Shown here: positions 8,548-17,535 of the stretch, piece by piece | How positions within the stretch are numbered: position 1 is the first letter of the stretch | Layout of the letters: the number at the start of each line of letters is the position of its first letter | Assembly (NCBI GenBank): GCA_025451235.1 | Contig: JANWKT010000008.1 | Coordinates: forward strand, 124,001 to 188,000 | Direction of reading: 5' to 3' | DNA: 64,000 nucleotides | Source: Flavobacteriales bacterium | GTDB taxonomy: Bacteria; Bacteroidota; Bacteroidia; CAIKAF01 | Program-made: the position numbers and the translations under genes | Notes under the pieces: generated by a model | Databases searched by the model: none | Seen by the model: the letters and a program-made list of their open reading frames with translations, nothing else | Told to the model about the DNA's origin: nothing

Positions 8548-9744
8548 ATGAAGTTGAAGCGAATCCTGATTAGCCAGCCAAGACCGGAATCTGATAAGTC
8601 ACCCTGGTTAGATATCCCCGTGAAACATAAAGTTGTTCTGGATTTTAAACCTTTTATCCATGTTGAAGGTATTCCTGCAGGCGAATTCAGAAAACAAAGA
8701 ATAGATATATCACACTATAACTGTATCATATTGAATAGCAGAAACGCGGTTGACCATTATTTTAGAATGGCCAATGAGTTGAGGTATTCTGTTCCCGAAA
8801 AAACCAAATACTTTTGCTTAACAGAAGCGATTGCGCTTTACCTGCAGAAATATATCCAGTACCGCAAAAGAAAAATTTTCTTTGCCCAACAAAATATAGA
8901 TGAGTTGGCGGAACCTATCAGAAAAAATAAGGACGAAAAATTTTTATTCGTATGTTCTGATAAAGCAACCGATAAGACCACTACTTACCTGGATGCCAAT
9001 AAAATAAATTTTACCCAGGCTATTTTATATAGAACAGTATGTAGCGATATGAGATCAGTGGATGTTCCTGCGGGCTATGAAATGATTGTTTTCTTCAGCC
9101 CTACCGGGATCCAATCTTTATTTGAAAACTACCCTGATTTCAAACAGGGAAATATTAGGATTGGGGTATTTGGAACCACCACTTATGCCGCAGCTACCTC
9201 AAGGGGTTTACGTGTTGACCTGGCTGCTCCATTGCCGAATGCTCCCTCTATGACCATGGCTTTGGATCTATATATCAAAGAATTCAATGCCAAAAACGGA
9301 GAAGTAAAACCTATGGTTAATTTTCCGGTCCAGACCGCCAATACAAATGGAACCGCTGTTAAACCTGCTGAGAAAACAGAAACCAAACCTGTGGTTGATA
9401 AGGAGCCGAAGCTTACTGTTAGCAAGTCGGCTAAAAAAGCAGAAGGAAAGAAACCTGCTCCTGTAAAGAAAGTGGTTGTAAAAAAAGTGGCCCCTAAAAA
9501 AGCAACAGCTAAAAAAACTGCTCCAAAGAAAAAGGCTCCAACTAAAAAAGCTTTGCCCAAGAAAAAAACGGTTGCGAAGAAACCTATTAAAAAAGCAACC
9601 CCTAAGTCTAAAACCAAGCCTGTAAAGAAGGCCGTTAAAAAGAAAAAACCTGCTGCTAAACCTGCTCGTAAAAAGGTGGTAAAGAATACTAGAAAGGCTA
9701 AACCGGTTGCAAAAAAGAAGCCGGCCACTAAAAAGAAAAGATAA
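8548..9744 (+). CDS. hemD: Uroporphyrinogen-III synthase with a long Lys/Pro/Ala-rich tail
   Basis: 398 residues. Residues 1-250 form the two-lobed HemD domain: KRILISQPRP at the start, NSRNAVDHYF near residue 70, and VFFSPTGIQSLFENYP near residue 190, the usual FTSPSG-like block. HemD closes and inverts ring D of hydroxymethylbilane to make uroporphyrinogen III in the cytoplasm. From about residue 270 to the end the protein is a histone-H1-like tail of KKA, KKP and AKK units, almost pure Lys, Ala, Pro, Thr and Val. That part is not needed for catalysis and should bind nucleic acid or another polyanion. Codons in the tail are ordinary and the frame is continuous, so it is real coding sequence. 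Genes downstream: rnpA and a CtpA protease. Confidence 0.88.
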   Translation: MKLKRILISQPRPESDKSPWLDIPVKHKVVLDFKPFIHVEGIPAGEFRKQRIDISHYNCIILNSRNAVDHYFRMANELRYSVPEKTKYFCLTEAIALYLQKYIQYRKRKIFFAQQNIDELAEPIRKNKDEKFLFVCSDKATDKTTTYLDANKINFTQAILYRTVCSDMRSVDVPAGYEMIVFFSPTGIQSLFENYPDFKQGNIRIGVFGTTTYAAATSRGLRVDLAAPLPNAPSMTMALDLYIKEFNAKNGEVKPMVNFPVQTANTNGTAVKPAEKTETKPVVDKEPKLTVSKSAKKAEGKKPAPVKKVVVKKVAPKKATAKKTAPKKKAPTKKALPKKKTVAKKPIKKATPKSKTKPVKKAVKKKKPAAKPARKKVVKNTRKAKPVAKKKPATKKKR

Positions 9745-9757
9745 CCCTTTATTTTAT

Positions 9758-10114
9758 TTGAACATTCTAAAAAATACTTTTGGCAAAGAAGAAAAACTTT
9801 GCTCCGAAAAAGATATTGAGAACTTATATAAAGTCGGTTCCTCTTTTTTGAACCATCCTATTGTATTTTACTACCTTCTTATGCCTGACCTGAAGGATAC
9901 ACAGGTATTGGTGTCTGTTTCCAAGAAAAAATTTAAAAATGCAGTTGACAGGAACCTGATCAAACGCAGGCTAAGGGAAGCCTATCGGCTCCATAAGTTT
10001 GCCCTTACCCATAAATACCATCTGGCCCTGGTTTATATAGGCAACGAAATGTTGCCTTATCAGCAAATTGAAAGATCAGTTACTCAGGGCTTGGAAAGAA
10101 TTGCCAAGGGCTAG
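9758..10114 (+). CDS. rnpA: Ribonuclease P protein component
   Basis: 118 residues from the TTG at 9758. The frame is open from 9707 (another TTG, inside hemD), but family members begin close to the KNTFGKEEKLCS block, so the later start is preferred; no ATG is available. The key RNA-binding block VDRNLIKRRLREAYR is complete (RNR motif), preceded by VLVSVSKKKFKNA. The protein binds the RNase P RNA and helps it cut 5' leaders from precursor tRNAs. It follows hemD by 13 nt and precedes the S41 peptidase, the standard Bacteroidota order. No rpmH is beside it, unlike in many other phyla. Confidence 0.9.
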   Translation: MNILKNTFGKEEKLCSEKDIENLYKVGSSFLNHPIVFYYLLMPDLKDTQVLVSVSKKKFKNAVDRNLIKRRLREAYRLHKFALTHKYHLALVYIGNEMLPYQQIERSVTQGLERIAKG

Positions 10115-10205
10115 GTCTAAAGCTGGACCCCATTTCATACCCGTAATATTAACAGAATTTCAAATAAATTAATAAGTGCCTGTCTTTCGAATCACACAAT
10201 TTAGC

Positions 10206-10229
10206 CGTAATATTACGTTCTTAAGAACG
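10206..10229. promoter_or_regulatory. Two overlapping perfect palindromes upstream of the S41 peptidase
   Basis: CGTAATATTACG (10206-10217) is a perfect 12-bp palindrome and CGTTCTTAAGAACG (10216-10229) a perfect 14-bp one; they share the CG at 10216-10217. They end 34 bp before the ATG at 10264. A related half site, CCGTAATATTAA, occurs at 10141. The layout is that of an operator for a dimeric regulator, but no regulator is identified. Confidence 0.4.
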
Positions 10230-10263
10230 ATGATCAAGAATTCCTTACTTAAACAATTGATAC

Positions 10264-11991
10264 ATGAGAAAACTAACTAAAAAGGCTCGTTGGTATTTGA
10301 TGGGTGCCTTTACCGGGGTTACCATGATGGCGCTGGTGAGTTTTGATAATTATTTCGAGATCTCCAAAAACCTCGAAATTTTTTCAGCCGTTATGAAAGA
10401 GCTCAATATTTACTATGTAGATGAAATTAAACCCGGTGAACTTACTAAAAAGGGGATGGACTCCATGTTAGAATCACTTGATCCCTACACCGTATACATT
10501 CCTGAGTCGATGGTGGAAGATCATCGGATGAATACAACCGGTCAATATGGTGGTATTGGTGCTGTGGTCCGCAAAAAAGGAGATTATGTGGTAATAACGG
10601 AGCCCTATGAAAACAGCCCGGCTCAAAAAGCAGGATTGATTGCCGGGGACCTGATCGTGGAAGTGGCCGGACAAAGTACCAAAGGAAAAAGCACCGATGA
10701 TGTGGTGAAATTTTTAAGGGGAGCTCCCAATACCTCGGTAAAAATGAAAGTTAAAAGAGAAGGGGAAGCCAATGAAATTGAAATTACACTTACCAGAGAA
10801 GAAATAAAAATACCCAACGTTCCCTTTTATGGAATGGTGGATAACGAGATTGGTTATATCAAGCTCCGTGGATTTACTACCAATGCCGGTGGTGATGTAC
10901 AAGCAGCTTTAACTGACCTGAAACAAAAAAATCCGGGAATGAAAGGATTGGTATTGGATCTAAGGGGAAATCCGGGAGGATTGTTACGCGAAGCGATCAA
11001 TGTAGTAAACGTTTTTGTGGATAAAAACCAAAATGTAGTAAGCACCAAAGGAAAAGTGAACGAATGGAATAAAACCTATAAAACCATTAATGCCGCTACA
11101 GATGCCAATGTTCCACTAGCGGTATTGGTAGATCGTGGTTCTGCTTCTGCCTCTGAAATTGTTGCGGGCACTATTCAGGATCTTGATCGTGGAGTAATTA
11201 TCGGCCAGCGTAGTTTTGGAAAGGGATTGGTACAAACTACCCGTCCGCTGATCTATAATTGCCAGCTTAAACTCACCACTTCCAAATATTATATTCCGAG
11301 TGGAAGATGTATCCAGGCCTTAGATTATTCACATAGAAATTCGGACGGAAGTGTAGGTTCGATTCCCGATTCATTGAGATCTAAGTTTAAAACCAAAACC
11401 GGACGTATCGTTTATGACGGTGGAGGAGTTTATCCGGATGTTTCGGTAAAGCCACGTAAATACAGCAATATTTTACGTAGTCTGGTGATCAACAATCATA
11501 TTTTTGATTATGCCACTATTTATAAAAGCAAGCATCCACAAATTACTTCGGCCAGGGATTTTGTTTTTACAGATGCAGACTACAATGACTTTATTACCTT
11601 CCTTCAAGGCAAGAGCTATGAGTACAAAACGGAAAGTGAAAAATTATTGGATCAGTTCAAGGAAATAGCTGAGAAGGAAAAATATTTTTCAGAACTATCA
11701 GGTGAGTTTGATGCGTTGTATTCCAAAAAGAAAGCAACCAAAAGCAATGACCTGCAGAAATTCAAGCCGGAAATCATGGAGTTTATTACTGAAGAAATAG
11801 TGAGCAGGTATTATTTCCAAAAGGGCAGGATCGAAGCTTCTTTTGTAACCGATGCAGAACTGAAGGAAGCGATTAGTATCCTGAAAGATGCCAATCGTTA
11901 CAAAACTATCCTGAGCGAAGGATACGAAATAAAATTGGTTGATTTTGAGGAAGAAGCATCAGAGGATGAAATGGTACCAGAGGATGAATAA
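10264..11991 (+). CDS. S41 family C-terminal processing peptidase with PDZ domain
   Basis: 575 residues. A single N-terminal hydrophobic segment (about residues 10-26) anchors or exports the protein to the periplasm. A PDZ domain spans about residues 90-175 (GGIGAVV, AGLIAGDLIVEV). The S41 catalytic domain follows, with LDLRGNPGGLL near 231-241, the catalytic Ser295 in GSASASEI and the general base Lys320 in SFGKGLVQ; the 25-residue spacing is that of CtpA/Prc. The last 180 residues are a charged helical extension ending in an acidic tail. Such proteases trim or degrade periplasmic proteins from their C termini. It ends the DUF4271-hemD-rnpA-S41 group and is followed by a strong terminator. 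Confidence 0.92.
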   Translation: MRKLTKKARWYLMGAFTGVTMMALVSFDNYFEISKNLEIFSAVMKELNIYYVDEIKPGELTKKGMDSMLESLDPYTVYIPESMVEDHRMNTTGQYGGIGAVVRKKGDYVVITEPYENSPAQKAGLIAGDLIVEVAGQSTKGKSTDDVVKFLRGAPNTSVKMKVKREGEANEIEITLTREEIKIPNVPFYGMVDNEIGYIKLRGFTTNAGGDVQAALTDLKQKNPGMKGLVLDLRGNPGGLLREAINVVNVFVDKNQNVVSTKGKVNEWNKTYKTINAATDANVPLAVLVDRGSASASEIVAGTIQDLDRGVIIGQRSFGKGLVQTTRPLIYNCQLKLTTSKYYIPSGRCIQALDYSHRNSDGSVGSIPDSLRSKFKTKTGRIVYDGGGVYPDVSVKPRKYSNILRSLVINNHIFDYATIYKSKHPQITSARDFVFTDADYNDFITFLQGKSYEYKTESEKLLDQFKEIAEKEKYFSELSGEFDALYSKKKATKSNDLQKFKPEIMEFITEEIVSRYYFQKGRIEASFVTDAELKEAISILKDANRYKTILSEGYEIKLVDFEEEASEDEMVPEDE

Positions 11992-12012
11992 ATAATAGAT
12001 ATGATTCAATAG

Positions 12013-12043
12013 AAAGGCTTTCAATGTTTGAAAGCCTTTTTTT
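12013..12043 (+). terminator. Intrinsic terminator after the S41 peptidase gene
   Basis: A 12-bp perfect stem (AAAGGCTTTCAA / TTGAAAGCCTTT) with a 3-nt loop is followed by a run of T, 21 nt past the stop codon. It separates this gene from the convergent YceI gene. Confidence 0.85.
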
Positions 12044-12064
12044 GTTCAAGCAAGGAGTGTTATA

Positions 12065-12610
12065 CTAAGCGGTTTGCTCCACTTGCGCCAATAATTGGAT
12101 CTCAGCAGAAACCTTCACATCAGTACCTACCAAAACACCTCCGGTTTCCAAAGCTGCATTCCAGGTCAATCCAAAGTCCTCCCGGTTGATCTTGGTCTCA
12201 ATACTGAAACCTGCCTTGGAATTTCCCCAAGGGTCTTTGGCTGAACCACCAAACTCAACCGGAATTTCCAATGGCTTGGTAACGTCTTTAATAGTAAGGT
12301 TACCTTTGATGGTATAATTTCCATCCGAATTTTTAGTAACCGCATTAGATTCGAATTTCATCTTTGGGAATTTTTCCACATCAAAGAAGTCAGGGGATTT
12401 TAAATGCGTATCCCTTTGTTCGTTATTTGTGCTCAGGCTTTTCATATCGGCCTCGAAAGATATTTTCGCATTGGTAAAATCATCACCTGATGCATCTACA
12501 TTCACGTTGAACTTTTCAATTTTACCGGTAACGGTAGAGATCATGAGGTGCTTTACTTTAAAATTCACTTCAGAATGTGCTGGGTCTAAAGACCATTTAG
12601 TTGTTGTCAT
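12065..12610 (-). CDS. YceI family protein, cytoplasmic form
   Basis: 181 residues without a signal peptide. The N-terminal WSLDPAHSEVNFKVKHL and the block NNEQRDTHLKSPDFFDVEKFP are diagnostic of the YceI family, an eight-stranded lipocalin-like barrel that binds isoprenoid or other amphipathic molecules. The C-terminal INREDFGLTWNAALE is also typical. In this family secreted and cytoplasmic forms occur; this one appears cytoplasmic. It converges on the S41 gene with a terminator between. Upstream, on the minus strand, CACCTTTG (12648-12655) is one base off the -7 consensus. Confidence 0.92.
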   Translation of the reverse strand: MTTTKWSLDPAHSEVNFKVKHLMISTVTGKIEKFNVNVDASGDDFTNAKISFEADMKSLSTNNEQRDTHLKSPDFFDVEKFPKMKFESNAVTKNSDGNYTIKGNLTIKDVTKPLEIPVEFGGSAKDPWGNSKAGFSIETKINREDFGLTWNAALETGGVLVGTDVKVSAEIQLLAQVEQTA

Positions 12611-12742
12611 TGTATTATTGATTTAACGGTTATTAAAATAATAGTACAAAGGTGAGGTTGTAAAAGAAGATAAAAATTGAACTAGGACAAGAAATGACTA
12701 TTTCTTGTCCAATGTAAAGCAATATACGATGTATCGTCTGGT

Positions 12743-14563
12743 CTACCTTTCTAGGGGAATAAATTCCCCATCATTCGTAACAGTATATTTCTTACTCTCT
12801 TTGGTAGTGATGACCAGTTCTCCGTTATAATTATATTCATAAGAAGTAAAAGCCGGCACTTTGGTTTTTTCTCCTTTGGAGGTGAAAAGATGATAATAAG
12901 ATCCAGTATAGAAAATGATGAAACCCTCGTAAGGCTCATAATAATCCTCATAAATGAAATTGGTTAATACGTGGCCTTGGCGATCAACCAATCCCCATTT
13001 ATCTGTTTTTTGTGCAAATATAAACTCATCATATACTGTAAAATTCGCATATGTTCCTGGGATGATCACCTTCAGACTAGTGTCAATCAACCCGAACTTA
13101 ATGATCCCTTTTTCATTTTTCTGTGTAATTTTTGCTAACCCATTCTGAAAGTCCTCTCCATATACTTTTTCTTCGTACGAGTAAGATCCTGCACCGCTAG
13201 GATTGGACCCTGTAATCAGATCCACAACCAATGGAATAACCGTGATGGCTTTAAAGAGTACGGTTAACCAGCTTCCTTTTCTATACCCGGTTCTTTGAAT
13301 ATAACCTACCGGAAATTCTTTAGATCGCTTTGTCATTTCCTTATTCATATAATAATAAGTGGTTGACTTATCGATTCGATAAAACCCTTCTTTCAATTTA
13401 GGTTTTACTTCAAGATCCATATCGGTAAAACCTTTGTTACATTGATATATGGTGAATTTGGGTTTTTTTATGACGGTTCTGTTGTAGCTTATTTCGTCTG
13501 ATTTCTGGCAAAGGTACCTTCCCGGAGCAATTTCTTCGATCAGGTCATAATCTTGTAGCAGGGGCTCTCCTTTTTCGTTAAACAGATAGAAATCGTCACC
13601 ATTATAATAATGTTGTTTCCCTAATATATATTTACCCTGAAATACAATCTTGTGAAAAATTGGTTGTATGATCGTATCTAATTCGGAAGTGAAGATTCCG
13701 AACCCGCCACCTGTCTTTCTTAAAAGATAGTTTCCGTTAGGGAGGACCTTGAAATCGCTGTACATAGTTGGTAAAACAGGATCCATGTCGGCATTCAGGA
13801 TTCCGTACTCTTTAGATGAAGTTTGAACAAGATAGTTGCCATTTGGCAAGGTTTCCAAACCTATATACCATATTTCTGAGAAGTATGCATTCTCATCAGC
13901 AATGGCGAAAGTTTTGCCTCTTTGAATCCATGTTTTCTTTTTTCCAAAATCTGGGTTATAATCAAGATTAGATATCACTTTTCCATTCTTGTAAACTACA
14001 GCCATCGAGTTATAACCGCCATCTTGTTGTCTACCAATGAAGGCAAGCGTACTGTTATCCAGCGGGAAAATGGAATCCGCTAGAAAATAAGAATAATAAA
14101 GACTGCCCGAGTACAAGGCCCATTGGTCCATCCTGTTTTTGCAGAAAGTATGGGTTGGATGGTGCTTAATTTCCTTAAATACAAAATCTGATGCCCTTTT
14201 TCCTTGAGCATCATACAATGCAAATAAGCCTGTTTCATCCGACATTGAAAATACTCCATTCACCGGCTTGTTAAGGCCGGTATATATTGGACGAATGAGT
14301 TTATACACATCATTCCCATAAAAATCATAGCGTTCAATTGGGTCATGGTAGTATAATCCATAATGGTCATCCTTTTGAAGGATATAGCATTCGACAGAGA
14401 CTTGAATAATCTGATCGTATTTAGGTCGTACTCTCCATTTTTTTCCATCGCGAATACCATAATGTTCTTTTTTCTTTTCAATTTGAAAGTTGTTCTGTGC
14501 GTAGGAAAAAAGTGGAAATAAAAAAAGGAATATAAAAACCTTAACGAGGTTACCTCTTTTCAT
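12743..14563 (-). CDS. Secreted WG-repeat protein
   Basis: 606 residues with a signal peptide (FIFLFLFPLFSYAQ). At least five WG/YG-type beta repeats are visible: YGIRDGKKWRVRPKYDQI near residue 35, YGILNADMDPVLPTMYSDF, FGIFTSELDTIIQPIFHKI, FGLIDTSLKVIIPGTYANF and WGLVDRQGHVLTNFIYEDY. Such repeats form beta-solenoid or propeller surfaces, usually exported, with unknown ligands. A hydrophobic stretch near residues 430-455 (LTVLFKAITVIPLVVDLITG) interrupts the repeats, which is odd for this family. No T9SS tail is seen. It is monocistronic, with a -7 box at 14596-14603. Confidence 0.8.
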   Translation of the reverse strand: MKRGNLVKVFIFLFLFPLFSYAQNNFQIEKKKEHYGIRDGKKWRVRPKYDQIIQVSVECYILQKDDHYGLYYHDPIERYDFYGNDVYKLIRPIYTGLNKPVNGVFSMSDETGLFALYDAQGKRASDFVFKEIKHHPTHTFCKNRMDQWALYSGSLYYSYFLADSIFPLDNSTLAFIGRQQDGGYNSMAVVYKNGKVISNLDYNPDFGKKKTWIQRGKTFAIADENAYFSEIWYIGLETLPNGNYLVQTSSKEYGILNADMDPVLPTMYSDFKVLPNGNYLLRKTGGGFGIFTSELDTIIQPIFHKIVFQGKYILGKQHYYNGDDFYLFNEKGEPLLQDYDLIEEIAPGRYLCQKSDEISYNRTVIKKPKFTIYQCNKGFTDMDLEVKPKLKEGFYRIDKSTTYYYMNKEMTKRSKEFPVGYIQRTGYRKGSWLTVLFKAITVIPLVVDLITGSNPSGAGSYSYEEKVYGEDFQNGLAKITQKNEKGIIKFGLIDTSLKVIIPGTYANFTVYDEFIFAQKTDKWGLVDRQGHVLTNFIYEDYYEPYEGFIIFYTGSYYHLFTSKGEKTKVPAFTSYEYNYNGELVITTKESKKYTVTNDGEFIPLER

Positions 14564-14595
14564 GGGATTAGGAATTATCGGTTATATAATTCTAG

Positions 14596-14603
14596 CAAAA
14601 ATA
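14596..14603 (-). promoter_or_regulatory. Candidate -7 box (TATTTTTG on the minus strand)
   Basis: An exact TAnnTTTG match on the minus strand, 32 nt upstream of the WG-repeat gene's ATG at 14563. Confidence 0.45.
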
Positions 14604-14905
14604 AAGCCAGCTTTTGTTAATTTGATGTCTGCCCTGTTTGTAGCTAAATCCATGACGTGGTGAAGACCAGTCATGCTCGGCTCTGCTGAGTGGACGGGCT
14701 TAGCAGAATGGCCTGGGCCGGGCCGGGATAATGGAGAAGACCCCAAAGGGACCTTTAAAAACTGTCAAAAAATCAGTTTCTAAGCTGATTTCGTGCTAAA
14801 TTGTCTTGCTTCAAAGCTGATAAAGGTCATTTTGTCCTTTAAATACCTCATTTACCTTTATGGTGCATTTATTGCTTAATAGCTAATCAAATTACGCATA
14901 GAACA
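14604..14905. other. 342-bp intergenic region upstream of clpB (14564-14905)
   Basis: The only gap above 300 bp. After the promoter of the leftward WG-repeat gene it holds a GC-rich island (about 14650-14750) with tandem GGGCC units, then a 7-bp hairpin AAATCAG/CTGATTT at 14770-14791, then an AT-rich stretch leading to clpB. No ORF of note, tRNA or exact TAnnTTTG box for clpB was found. No CIRCE-like inverted repeat was recognised. Confidence 0.5.
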
Positions 14906-17497
14906 ATGAACTTAAATAATTTCACCACCAAATCGCAGGAAGCTATTCAACAGGCTTCGCAAATAGCTTTTGAAAATGGCCAGCAAGCCATTGAGACCGG
15001 TCATATATTAAAAGCCATCTTCGAAGTAGATGAAAATGTACTTCCTTTTCTATTAAAAAAATTAAATATCCAACCCGAACTGATAGAAAAGGGATTGGAA
15101 ACTATTGTACAAGGTTATGCCAAGGTATCAGGCGGTCAACCTTATCTGAGCCAGGATGCCAACCAGGCCTTGCAAAGGGCAACTTCTTATTTAAAGGAAT
15201 TTAAGGATGAATATGTTTCCATTGAACACCTGGTGCTGGCCATTTTACATGGCAAAGACAGTGTAGCTCATTTATTGAAGGATAGAGGGGTAACGGAAAA
15301 GGCCATGAAGGCTGCCATCACCGAACTTCGAAAAGGAAACAAAGTAACCAGTCAAAGTGCGGAAGAAACCTATAATTCATTGGATAAATTTGCCAGGAAC
15401 TTAAATATGCTGGCGAGGGATGGTAAATTGGACCCGGTGATCGGAAGAGATGAAGAGATCCGCAGGGTTTTGCATATACTAAGCAGAAGGACCAAGAACA
15501 ATCCGATATTGATAGGTGAACCGGGTGTTGGTAAAACAGCCATCGCCGAAGGATTGGCACATCGGATCATCAATGGCGATGTCCCAGAGAACTTAAAAGA
15601 TAAAATATTATACAGTTTAGATATGGGTGCCTTGATCGCAGGTGCCAAATATAAAGGTGAGTTCGAAGAAAGATTAAAAGCGGTGGTGAAAGAAGTACAG
15701 GAATCCAGTGGAAATATTGTTTTGTTTATCGACGAGATCCATACATTGGTGGGGGCAGGTGGTGGCCAAGGTGCCATGGATGCGGCTAATATTATGAAGC
15801 CGGCACTTGCCCGGGGCGAATTAAGGGCCATTGGTGCAACCACCTTGAATGAATACCAGAAATTCTTCGAAAATGATAAAGCCCTGGAACGTCGTTTCCA
15901 AAAAGTATATGTAGACGAGCCTTCGCCCGAAGATAGTGTCTCTATTCTTCGAGGCATCAAAGAAAAATACGAAACACACCATAAGGTACGTATCAAGGAT
16001 GATGCGATCATCTCGGCGGTGGAATTATCTATCCGTTATATTACAGACCGATTTTTACCTGACAAAGCCATCGACCTGATCGATGAAGCAGCCGCAAAAC
16101 TGCGGATTGAGATCAATTCTAAACCCGAAGAGCTGGAAAAGATAGAGCGTAAGATCATGCAGTTGGAAATTGAAAGAGAAGCCATTAAGCGCGAAGGGAA
16201 CAATACCAAGTTGTCTAAATTAAGTGAAGAACTGGCAAACCTGAATGAGGAGAGAAATGGATTGCAGGCCAAATGGAAGCAAGAAAAAGATATTGTGGAA
16301 CAAATCCAAAAAATAAAATCCGATATTGAATCTCTGAAATTTGAAGCGGATACTGCCGAGAGGAACGGAGATTATGGTAAAGTAGCTGAGATTCGGTATG
16401 GTCGCATCAAAGAAAAGGAAACCGCCCTTGAATTTTCACAGAAGCAACTGGCAGAAATTCAATCCAATTCTGCTATGATCAAGGAGGAGGTGGATGCAGA
16501 GGATATAGCAGAGATCATTGCGAAATGGACCGGCATTCCGGTTTCTAAAATGTTGCAAAGCGAAAGAGAAAAATTATTGCAGTTGGAAGACGAACTTCAT
16601 AAGCGTGTAGTTGGCCAGGAAGAGGCCATTGAAGCAGTGGCAGATGCAGTGCGCCGAAACCGTGCAGGTTTGCAAGATCCGAAAAGACCCATTGGTTCTT
16701 TCATTTTCCTTGGAACTACCGGTGTAGGTAAAACAGAATTGGCCAAAGCATTGGCGGAAGTTTTGTTCGATAACGAAAATGCCATTACCCGTATTGACAT
16801 GAGTGAATACCAGGAGAAACATTCGGTAAGCCGTTTGGTAGGTGCCCCTCCGGGATATGTGGGTTATGATGAGGGTGGCCAGCTCACCGAAGCTGTGCGA
16901 CGTAAACCTTATAGTGTAATTCTCCTGGATGAGATCGAAAAAGCACATCCGGATGTATTCAACATTTTATTGCAAGTATTGGATGATGGAAGGTTAACAG
17001 ACAATAAAGGTCGTACAGCTAATTTTAAAAACACCATCATTATCCTTACCTCGAATTTGGGAAGTCATATCATCCAGGAAAATTTTGCAGATCTTGATAA
17101 GGACCGTGAGGCTATTATTGCCAGAACGAAGAATGAGGTGTTTGAATTGCTTCGCAAAACCATGCGTCCGGAATTCTTGAACAGGATAGACGAAACGGTG
17201 ATGTTCCTTCCATTGGATAGGGACAATATCCACCAAATCGTACAGATCCAGTTCAAACAAATTACCGATATGATGAAAAACAATAATGGTATCGATCTGG
17301 AAGCTACCCCACAAGCCATTGAATGGTTAAGTGAATTGGGATATGATCCCCAGTTTGGTGCTAGACCCCTCAAAAGAGTATTACAGCGAAAAGTGTTAAA
17401 CGAATTGAGCCGGATGATATTAGGTGGAACCGTTGACAAAGACAAGAAGATCATGGTGGATGCCATTGATGGGCAAATCATCTTCAGGAATGAATAA
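14906..17497 (+). CDS. clpB: ATP-dependent disaggregase ClpB
   Basis: 863 residues, full length for the family. The N domain (residues 1-145) is followed by NBD1 with Walker A GEPGVGKT at 204-211, the long coiled-coil middle domain (about 400-530) that marks ClpB rather than ClpA or ClpC, and NBD2 with Walker A GTTGVGKTE at 603-611. A YVGYD pore loop is present in NBD2. There is no ClpP-binding IGF/L loop in view. ClpB is a cytoplasmic hexamer that, with DnaK, extracts proteins from aggregates after stress. It converges on the VOC gene, sharing a palindromic terminator. Confidence 0.97.
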   Translation: MNLNNFTTKSQEAIQQASQIAFENGQQAIETGHILKAIFEVDENVLPFLLKKLNIQPELIEKGLETIVQGYAKVSGGQPYLSQDANQALQRATSYLKEFKDEYVSIEHLVLAILHGKDSVAHLLKDRGVTEKAMKAAITELRKGNKVTSQSAEETYNSLDKFARNLNMLARDGKLDPVIGRDEEIRRVLHILSRRTKNNPILIGEPGVGKTAIAEGLAHRIINGDVPENLKDKILYSLDMGALIAGAKYKGEFEERLKAVVKEVQESSGNIVLFIDEIHTLVGAGGGQGAMDAANIMKPALARGELRAIGATTLNEYQKFFENDKALERRFQKVYVDEPSPEDSVSILRGIKEKYETHHKVRIKDDAIISAVELSIRYITDRFLPDKAIDLIDEAAAKLRIEINSKPEELEKIERKIMQLEIEREAIKREGNNTKLSKLSEELANLNEERNGLQAKWKQEKDIVEQIQKIKSDIESLKFEADTAERNGDYGKVAEIRYGRIKEKETALEFSQKQLAEIQSNSAMIKEEVDAEDIAEIIAKWTGIPVSKMLQSEREKLLQLEDELHKRVVGQEEAIEAVADAVRRNRAGLQDPKRPIGSFIFLGTTGVGKTELAKALAEVLFDNENAITRIDMSEYQEKHSVSRLVGAPPGYVGYDEGGQLTEAVRRKPYSVILLDEIEKAHPDVFNILLQVLDDGRLTDNKGRTANFKNTIIILTSNLGSHIIQENFADLDKDREAIIARTKNEVFELLRKTMRPEFLNRIDETVMFLPLDRDNIHQIVQIQFKQITDMMKNNNGIDLEATPQAIEWLSELGYDPQFGARPLKRVLQRKVLNELSRMILGGTVDKDKKIMVDAIDGQIIFRNE

Positions 17498-17535
17498 TAC
17501 AATAGCCCATGATTTAAATCATGGGCTATTGTATT
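17496..17535. terminator. Bidirectional terminator shared by clpB and the VOC gene
   Basis: A perfect 40-bp palindrome: AATACAATAGCCCATGATTT followed directly by its reverse complement. It overlaps the last bases of both stop codons (17495-17497 and 17534-17536). The GC-rich core AGCCCATGA and AT-rich flanks would serve as a terminator in both directions. Confidence 0.8.

Noticed and set aside
9183-9728. Long minus-strand ORF opposite hemD rich in Phe, Ala and Gly
   Set aside because: It is the mirror of the Lys/Ala/Pro-rich tail on the plus strand; AAA/AAG codons give TTT/CTT (Phe/Leu) on the other strand. The hemD frame has clear homology, the mirror none.
15370-16011. 213-codon minus-strand ORF inside clpB
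   Set aside because: It lies wholly in the NBD1 coding region of clpB, which is strongly conserved; no start signal or homology of its own.
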